Assembly (NCBI GenBank): GCA_050118555.1
Contig: JASFKQ010000125.1
Coordinates: 1 to 10,789 of the forward strand
Length of the DNA stretch: 10,789 nt
Reading direction: 5' to 3'
Source: CALKKN01 sp050118555
GTDB lineage: Bacteria; Pseudomonadota; Gammaproteobacteria; Xanthomonadales; SZUA-36
Both the position numbers and the translations under genes were made by a program. Positions within the stretch are counted from its first letter, which is position 1; each line of letters opens with the position of its first letter. Positions 7,327 to 10,789 of this stretch are shown here, piece by piece. The notes under the pieces are model-generated. The model saw nothing but the letters and a program-made list of their open reading frames with translations. It was not told the origin of the DNA and searched no databases.

Positions 7327-7338
7327 TGACGTACGTCA
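7327..7338. repeat. 12-bp perfect palindrome, candidate operator
   Basis: TGACGTACGTCA reads the same on both strands. It lies between the two divergent promoters, 24 bp upstream of the -35 of the plus-strand promoter and 30 bp upstream of the candidate alaA -35. This position suits a dimeric activator or repressor acting on one or both genes. I do not recognise the site as that of a specific regulator. Confidence 0.5.
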
Positions 7339-7362
7339 AGGCCTGCCACGCTCCTCGATTCG

Positions 7363-7392
7363 TTGACAGTCACTGGAAATCCGGGCTAGTCT
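7363..7392 (+). promoter_or_regulatory. Promoter for the Cys-rich leader peptide and cysteine-synthase-like gene
   Basis: A perfect -35, TTGACA (7363-7368), is followed after 18 bp by TAGTCT (7387-7392), which fits a TAnnnT -10. Six bases later comes the ATG of a short reading frame at 7399. A transcript start seven bases after the -10 would fall on the A of that ATG, so the mRNA is predicted to be leaderless for the short reading frame. Confidence 0.65.
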
Positions 7393-7398
7393 CGATCC

Positions 7399-7476
7399 AT
7401 GAACCGATCCCACCGCCGCATGTCTGCCTGCCGCTGTTGCGCCTGTATGCGCAGCAGCCAGCCGTGCGGTGCCTGA
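7399..7476 (+). CDS. Cysteine-rich leader peptide (25 codons), candidate cysteine-sensing attenuator
   Basis: This short frame runs from ATG 7399 to TGA 7474-7476. It begins MNRSHRR, and its centre reads ACRCCAC, with a further Cys three codons from the end. Five of the 25 codons are Cys (7429, 7435, 7438, 7444, 7465), far above the one or less expected by chance. It starts six bases after a -10 box, so it can be read by a ribosome loading on a leaderless mRNA; there is no Shine-Dalgarno. The Cys codons sit in a 10-bp hairpin. Downstream, after a 105-nt spacer, lies a cysteine-synthase-like gene. Leaderless poly-cysteine reading frames are known in mycobacteria to sense cysteine and control downstream operons by attenuation. 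By analogy, slow reading of Cys codons when cysteine is scarce would change RNA structure or Rho access. The peptide itself probably has no function. Confidence 0.68.
   Translation: MNRSHRRMSACRCCACMRSSQPCGA
7433..7458 (+). promoter_or_regulatory. Hairpin over the Cys codons of the leader peptide
   Basis: GCTGTTGCGC (7433-7442) pairs with GCGCAGCAGC (7449-7458): nine Watson-Crick pairs and one G-U, with loop CTGTAT. The 5' arm contains the second and third Cys codons and the loop holds the fourth. A ribosome waiting at these codons would keep the hairpin open. No T-run follows directly, so it is not itself a terminator. Confidence 0.6.
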
Positions 7477-7553
7477 TTTTCGACCCGAATTTCCCTGAAA
7501 GAAAAGCAACCACCGCCACGGCCAACCGGGGCGCGGTCGATTGTGTGCGCTCC
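7461..7553 (+). promoter_or_regulatory. Downstream attenuator-like pairings before the ribosome binding site
   Basis: GCCGTGCGGTG (7461-7471, at the end of the leader frame) can pair with CACCG-C-CACGGC (7511-7522), giving 11 bp with one bulge; a ribosome at the leader stop codon would block this. Next, GGGGCGC (7528-7534) pairs with GCGCTCC (7547-7553), 7 bp with one G-U. The CTCC of that last arm (7550-7553) could instead pair with GGAG of the ribosome binding site (7569-7572). These pairings allow translational control by alternative structures. The pairings are visible; the switching is inference. Confidence 0.4.
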
Positions 7554-7581
7554 GACGCCGACGAACATGGAGAGCAACACA

Positions 7582-8604
7582 ATGACCACGCAATGCACCT
7601 TGACTACCGAGACCGCCCCACCGGCGGGCTTGACGGTACCACCCGACCCCGCCCCCAACCGGCGCGTGTACTCCAGTGTCGCCGAACTGATAGCTGACCC
7701 GGACAACCCCACGCCGATGGTGAGGCTGAGCCCTCGCTTCAACCATTCGTCGAGCCTGGATATCTACGTCAAACTGGAGCGTAACAACCCTTTTGGGTCC
7801 ATCAAGGACCGCACCGCCCTCTACTTGCTCAAGGGTCTGGATCTGCGCGAAGGCCAGGTACTGGCGGAACCGACCGCCGGCAACACGGGGATTGCGCTGG
7901 CCGCGCTCGCCAATGCCCGTGGCACGCCCATCGAACTGGCGCTGCCCGACGGGACGCCGGAAGAGAAGAAGGCCCTGTTGCGGTTCCTCGGCGCGGAACT
8001 GCTCGAAGTCGAGGACGACCTTTGTCCACTGTTCCCGACTGAAGGCGCCCGCGGCGTGGTCAAGAGCCTGGTCGAAAGTAAGGCGTTCAATGGCCGCTAC
8101 GTCAGCCCGAACCAATACGAAAACGCCATGAACGTCGAGGCGCACTACCGCACCACCGGACCGGAGATCTGGGACCAGACGGAAGGCCACATCGATTACT
8201 TTTTTGCGGCCTTCGGAACCTGCGGCACCATCACCGGGGTCGGGAAATACCTGAAGGAACGCAATCCCGACATCAAGGTCATCGGCATCGAGCCCGCCTC
8301 GCGCAACCACCGGCTATCGGGCATCAAGAAAATTTCCGGACTGCCGGAAGAGCACCGGCCCCGGATACTGGACTACTCGCTCATCGACGACATCATTGCC
8401 GTCGAAGACCGCGACGCCTTCGAGGCCGGCGTCCGCCTGGCCCGCACAGAAGGCATCATGGTGGGGCCCACCACGGGCGCCCTCCTCCACGCGGCCCAAC
8501 TGACGGGGGCTTCGGCAAGTGGAACGGCGGTAGTCATATCGCCCGACGACGCCACCAAGTACATCAGCGCCTACGCGGACTATCTCGCCGGCAAATGGAC
8601 GTGA
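7582..8604 (+). CDS. Cysteine synthase-like PLP enzyme (possible O-phosphoserine user)
   Basis: This 340-residue fold-type II PLP enzyme is in the CysK/CysM group, which replaces the leaving group of an activated serine with sulfide to make cysteine. Schiff-base Lys75 lies in NPFGSIKDRTA. The substrate loop reads TAGNTG (98-103; usually TSGNTG), the phosphate loop GTCGT (212-216; usually GTGGT), the late loop GPTTGA (295-300), and the ring-nitrogen segment SPDDATKYIS (usually PDSGERYLS). The departures set it apart from standard CysK. YVSPNQYENAMNVEAHYRTT, TEGIMVGPTTGALLHAA and TKYIS resemble mycobacterial CysM, which uses O-phosphoserine; this is suggestive only. Start: ATG 7582, with GGAGAG seven bases upstream (7569-7574); GTG 7543 and ATG 7567 lack such a site. 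The Cys-rich leader peptide upstream supports a role in cysteine supply. It converges with the mutase homologue, 21 bases away. Confidence 0.85.
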   Translation: MTTQCTLTTETAPPAGLTVPPDPAPNRRVYSSVAELIADPDNPTPMVRLSPRFNHSSSLDIYVKLERNNPFGSIKDRTALYLLKGLDLREGQVLAEPTAGNTGIALAALANARGTPIELALPDGTPEEKKALLRFLGAELLEVEDDLCPLFPTEGARGVVKSLVESKAFNGRYVSPNQYENAMNVEAHYRTTGPEIWDQTEGHIDYFFAAFGTCGTITGVGKYLKERNPDIKVIGIEPASRNHRLSGIKKISGLPEEHRPRILDYSLIDDIIAVEDRDAFEAGVRLARTEGIMVGPTTGALLHAAQLTGASASGTAVVISPDDATKYISAYADYLAGKWT

Positions 8605-8625
8605 GTGGCTGAGCGCCCGGCCCGG

Positions 8626-9858
8626 TTAGAAACCCATCAGGCCGAGCGTGTGCAGCAGAAACTCGTGACTGCTCTGCCGAGGCAGGTTCCCGGTACGGCA
8701 GGCCGACTCACCGAAATGCACGCCGGCGGTCCTGGCGCCGGGCGCAACTCCCGGCGGACACAGGAATGCGGGCACCGGGTCGCCCGTATGGGCGCCGGTA
8801 TTGCTGTCCGTCGTATGGTCCGCCGCCAGTGCGACCATGGCGCCGCACCCTGCCAATGGCGCCATCGCTCGATCCAGTCGCTCCAGGAAGTCACGTTTCT
8901 GCAGCGGGTGGCGGTCGTGGGCGCAGAGGTCGGGCGCCTTGACGTGGACGTACACCATCTCGTGATCGTCCAGGGCGCGCAAGGCACTGGCGATCTTGCC
9001 GTCCAGATCCGTGTCGAGATCCGCTGTGAACCGCGGCTCGTGAACCGTGTCCAGGCCAAAGATACGGCTCAGGCCGAGAATGGTATTGCAGCCTGCCACC
9101 ACCGCAGCGCGAATTCCGCGCGCCGTGACCACGTTGTCCAGCGTGAAGGCGGCCCCGGCACCCCGGGTGATGACTCCGTTGGCCGGCAACTTCCCGTCCC
9201 GTCGCCGTTGAAGATTGACCGGGTGTTCCAGCAGCCGACGGTGTGCCTCTGCAATGAACGCATCGACTTTTGCAGCCGTGAAGTCCGCTGCCGGTTTCAG
9301 CGACTCGCAACGGAGTAGCGGCAACCCGGGCTCACGATCTCCCGGATCGGTATCACCGATATGCGCATCGAGTCCGGGACCGCTCAGCACGATGACCCCC
9401 CGATGCTGGTCGGTGCACACGAATTCCGCCGTAATTCCGTCCCCCAGGTCCATATGGTCCAGGGCAGCGGCCAGCTCGGCGGTTCCGCTGGTAATCCTAC
9501 CAGCCCGCCGATCGTGCACGAGCAGCCCGATTTCACTGCTTTCCAGGGTCGCGAAATTGGCGCGGATCGCGATCTCCCCTGGATCCAGAAGCCGGCCCGC
9601 GCCCGAGGCTTCCACGGGGCCGCGGCGCAGGCGGCCGGCCTGCTCAGGGGCGAGGCCGAGCAGCATGCCGGCGCCAGTGTCCGTATTCGGAATTTCACCA
9701 GGCCGCAGCGGATCCACCAGGCCGCAGGTACCCAATCCTGCAAAGTGGTCCATCACGGGCGTAGCAGCAGCCTCGAGGGGGGTTTTCCCCCCGAGGGCCG
9801 GTACCGGACAGTCGCCGAGCCCGTCGACGATGAACAGCACGCAGTGCACCGGAGTCAT
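8626..9858 (-). CDS. Archaeal-type cofactor-independent phosphoglycerate mutase homologue with Thr nucleophile
   Basis: This 410-residue protein of the alkaline phosphatase superfamily follows the ApgM family, which interconverts 3- and 2-phosphoglycerate through a phosphorylated serine. Metal-site motifs are present: Asp12 in VDGLGD, Asp310 and His314 in KAPDLCAHD, Asp347 and His348 in ADHTT, and His357 in GAHTGDPVP. Other family segments are RGPVEASGAG, IAIRANFATL, HPVN...ANGVITRGAG, and the C-terminal ESACRTGNLPRQSSHEFL. At the nucleophile, where relatives have a SDTA-type Ser, this protein reads PNTDTGAG with Thr59 (codon ACG). Thr is used in other branches of the superfamily, so activity is possible but may differ (mutase, phosphatase or other). 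ATG 9858 is preferred over an upstream TTG (9864); the Shine-Dalgarno is weak. It lies 52 bases after the kinase-like gene, probably one operon. Confidence 0.85.
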   Translation of the reverse strand: MTPVHCVLFIVDGLGDCPVPALGGKTPLEAAATPVMDHFAGLGTCGLVDPLRPGEIPNTDTGAGMLLGLAPEQAGRLRRGPVEASGAGRLLDPGEIAIRANFATLESSEIGLLVHDRRAGRITSGTAELAAALDHMDLGDGITAEFVCTDQHRGVIVLSGPGLDAHIGDTDPGDREPGLPLLRCESLKPAADFTAAKVDAFIAEAHRRLLEHPVNLQRRRDGKLPANGVITRGAGAAFTLDNVVTARGIRAAVVAGCNTILGLSRIFGLDTVHEPRFTADLDTDLDGKIASALRALDDHEMVYVHVKAPDLCAHDRHPLQKRDFLERLDRAMAPLAGCGAMVALAADHTTDSNTGAHTGDPVPAFLCPPGVAPGARTAGVHFGESACRTGNLPRQSSHEFLLHTLGLMGF

Positions 9859-9910
9859 GGACAATCCGGCCCGTGCACAAGTGCGTACCGGATTCTTGCG
9901 CCGCCCCGGA

Positions 9911-10789
9911 TCACTGTTTCAGCATGGGAACCCGTTTGCGCCAGGCGGCGTCCTCGGGCATGTCGCGGAAGCGCCCTACGACCTCTCCGAACACGACCTC
10001 AGGCGTGCCTTCGAAGTGCTGGGACAACTCGTAGTTGATGTACTGGATGATCTGCAATACGGCTTTATCCTTCTCCAGGTTGGTGATGATCGGCACGTCG
10101 CAGCGATCCGCTTCGGAAAGCAGGAAGGACTGCAGCCCCCAGATGTCTTCGAACCGTTTCAGGTACCGCTTGGCGCGGCGTTGCGGAGCCTCCACGCCCC
10201 GCCCGCGCAGGCGCGCCTTGAGATCCTTGGACTTCAGTACGGCCAGCATCACGTGCACGGCAATCGCGTCGGAATTCTTTGGCAGCCGCTGCATCAGGTC
10301 TGGATGCGCATGCACGCCTTCCAGGATCAGCGGCACGCCCTCGGCCACCGCCCGGGCCATGACTGCCTCGCAAGGCACCGAAAGCAGTTCGGCCTGGATG
10401 CGATAGCCTTCCGCCAGCAGCTGTTCCCGGTTGCTTGCATCACGCTCGGGCAACGGCAGTGCTTTCCACGCGTCGAACGATGACGAATGCAGAATCGGCA
10501 GCAAGCGCCGCGGAATCATCATGCGCATCACTTCGCGGAGCATGTCTGTGGACTGGATGCGCACGATGTCCAACAGGTGCGCAACCTCCGTGGCGAGGGT
10601 GCTTTTGCCGGTCCCGACCGCCCCGCAGACCATCAGCATCAGGGGCCGGTTGCTGTGCTGGAATTCCGACCAGACGAGGTAGCGCGCTGCCGCTTTCTTC
10701 GACACTTCCTGCGCCAGGCAGAGATAGGTAATGTAGCCCAGAGCCCCGGTGTCGATGCGGGTGACACCCGTGGTGAGCAACTGATCGAA
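9911..10789 (-). CDS. 2-phosphoglycerate kinase-like P-loop protein (5' end beyond window)
   Basis: The 292 visible residues end in a TGA at 9911; the frame is open to the right edge, so the true start is probably outside. 2-phosphoglycerate kinase uses ATP to make 2,3-bisphosphoglycerate from 2-phosphoglycerate, known from methanogens as the step before cyclic 2,3-bisphosphoglycerate. Counting from the first visible residue, the P-loop is GAVGTGKST (56-64). It is followed by the family pattern IVRIQSTDMLREVMRMMIP (75-93), HSSSFDAWKAL (101-111), and EGVHAHP (157-163), which probably holds a catalytic acid. A basic stretch (187-211) could serve as lid. The 45 residues before the P-loop correspond to the helical region that follows an ATP-cone in longer relatives; any ATP-cone would lie outside the window. 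The neighbouring mutase homologue makes or uses 2-phosphoglycerate, which supports the call. Related small-molecule kinases cannot be excluded. Confidence 0.75.
   Translation of the reverse strand, partial: FDQLLTTGVTRIDTGALGYITYLCLAQEVSKKAAARYLVWSEFQHSNRPLMLMVCGAVGTGKSTLATEVAHLLDIVRIQSTDMLREVMRMMIPRRLLPILHSSSFDAWKALPLPERDASNREQLLAEGYRIQAELLSVPCEAVMARAVAEGVPLILEGVHAHPDLMQRLPKNSDAIAVHVMLAVLKSKDLKARLRGRGVEAPQRRAKRYLKRFEDIWGLQSFLLSEADRCDVPIITNLEKDKAVLQIIQYINYELSQHFEGTPEVVFGEVVGRFRDMPEDAAWRKRVPMLKQ

Noticed and set aside
7528..7553. Intrinsic terminator before the cysteine-synthase-like gene
   Set aside because: The 7-bp stem has a 12-base loop and no T-run after it, so it does not qualify as a terminator; it is kept only as a possible attenuator pairing.
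7543..7581. GTG 7543 (or ATG 7567) as start of the cysteine-synthase-like gene
   Set aside because: Neither has a ribosome binding site, and GTG 7543 lies inside a predicted hairpin. ATG 7582 has GGAGAG at seven bases.
7336..8310. Minus-strand open frame of 324 codons across the control region and cysteine gene
   Set aside because: It opposes the PLP enzyme, which has clear active-site motifs, and shows no motif of its own.
8605..8625. Bidirectional terminator between the convergent cysteine gene and mutase homologue
   Set aside because: The 21-base gap has no stem of useful length and no T-run on either strand.
9215..10483. Plus-strand open frame of 422 codons across the mutase and kinase genes
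   Set aside because: Both minus-strand genes carry complete catalytic motifs over the same stretch; the plus-strand frame is low-complexity and Arg/Pro/Ser-rich, as expected for a GC-rich shadow.

Overview
The window is about 10.8 kb of high-GC (roughly 60%), gene-dense bacterial chromosome. No transposase, integrase, phage gene, tRNA, rRNA or CRISPR array was seen. The protein families look proteobacterial: an AlaA-type aminotransferase close to the E. coli enzyme, an alphaproteobacterial-type SerC, a lipoprotein with transglutaminase-like and TPR domains, and a PEP carboxylase start. A gammaproteobacterium from a less-studied lineage is my best guess; this is inference from remembered family sequences, not from a search.

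Layout, left to right. (1) The first codons of a minus-strand PEP carboxylase gene (111 to the left edge). (2) A terminator (129-157) for a minus-strand secreted M6-family metalloprotease (190-2172). (3) A minus-strand serC-serA pair (4684-2372) making phosphoserine from 3-phosphoglycerate, preceded by a roughly 150-nt structured leader. (4) A divergent plus-strand lipoprotein with a transglutaminase-like domain and TPR repeats (4883-6004). (5) A minus-strand alanine aminotransferase, alaA (7242-6022). (6) A 339-bp divergent control region with promoters for both directions, a 12-bp perfect palindrome and a short cysteine-rich open reading frame (7399-7476). (7) A plus-strand cysteine-synthase-like PLP enzyme (7582-8604). 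(8) A minus-strand pair formed by a 2-phosphoglycerate kinase-like gene (right edge to 9911) and an archaeal-type phosphoglycerate mutase homologue (9858-8626).

Most genes act around the 3-phosphoglycerate / 2-phosphoglycerate / PEP / pyruvate node: mutase and 2-PG kinase, phosphoserine synthesis, cysteine formation, alanine formation and PEP carboxylation. The protease and the lipoprotein are the exceptions.

The best candidate for something undescribed is the control region before the cysteine-synthase-like gene. A perfect -35 (TTGACA) and a TAnnnT-type -10 place the predicted transcript start at or next to the A of an ATG. That ATG opens a 25-codon reading frame with five Cys codons, four of them within six codons. 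The Cys codons lie in a 10-bp hairpin, and further pairings downstream reach towards the ribosome binding site of the enzyme gene. This has the form of a leaderless, cysteine-sensing leader-peptide attenuator. A second point of interest is the mutase homologue, in which threonine stands where the family has its phosphorylated serine, next to a 2-PG kinase.
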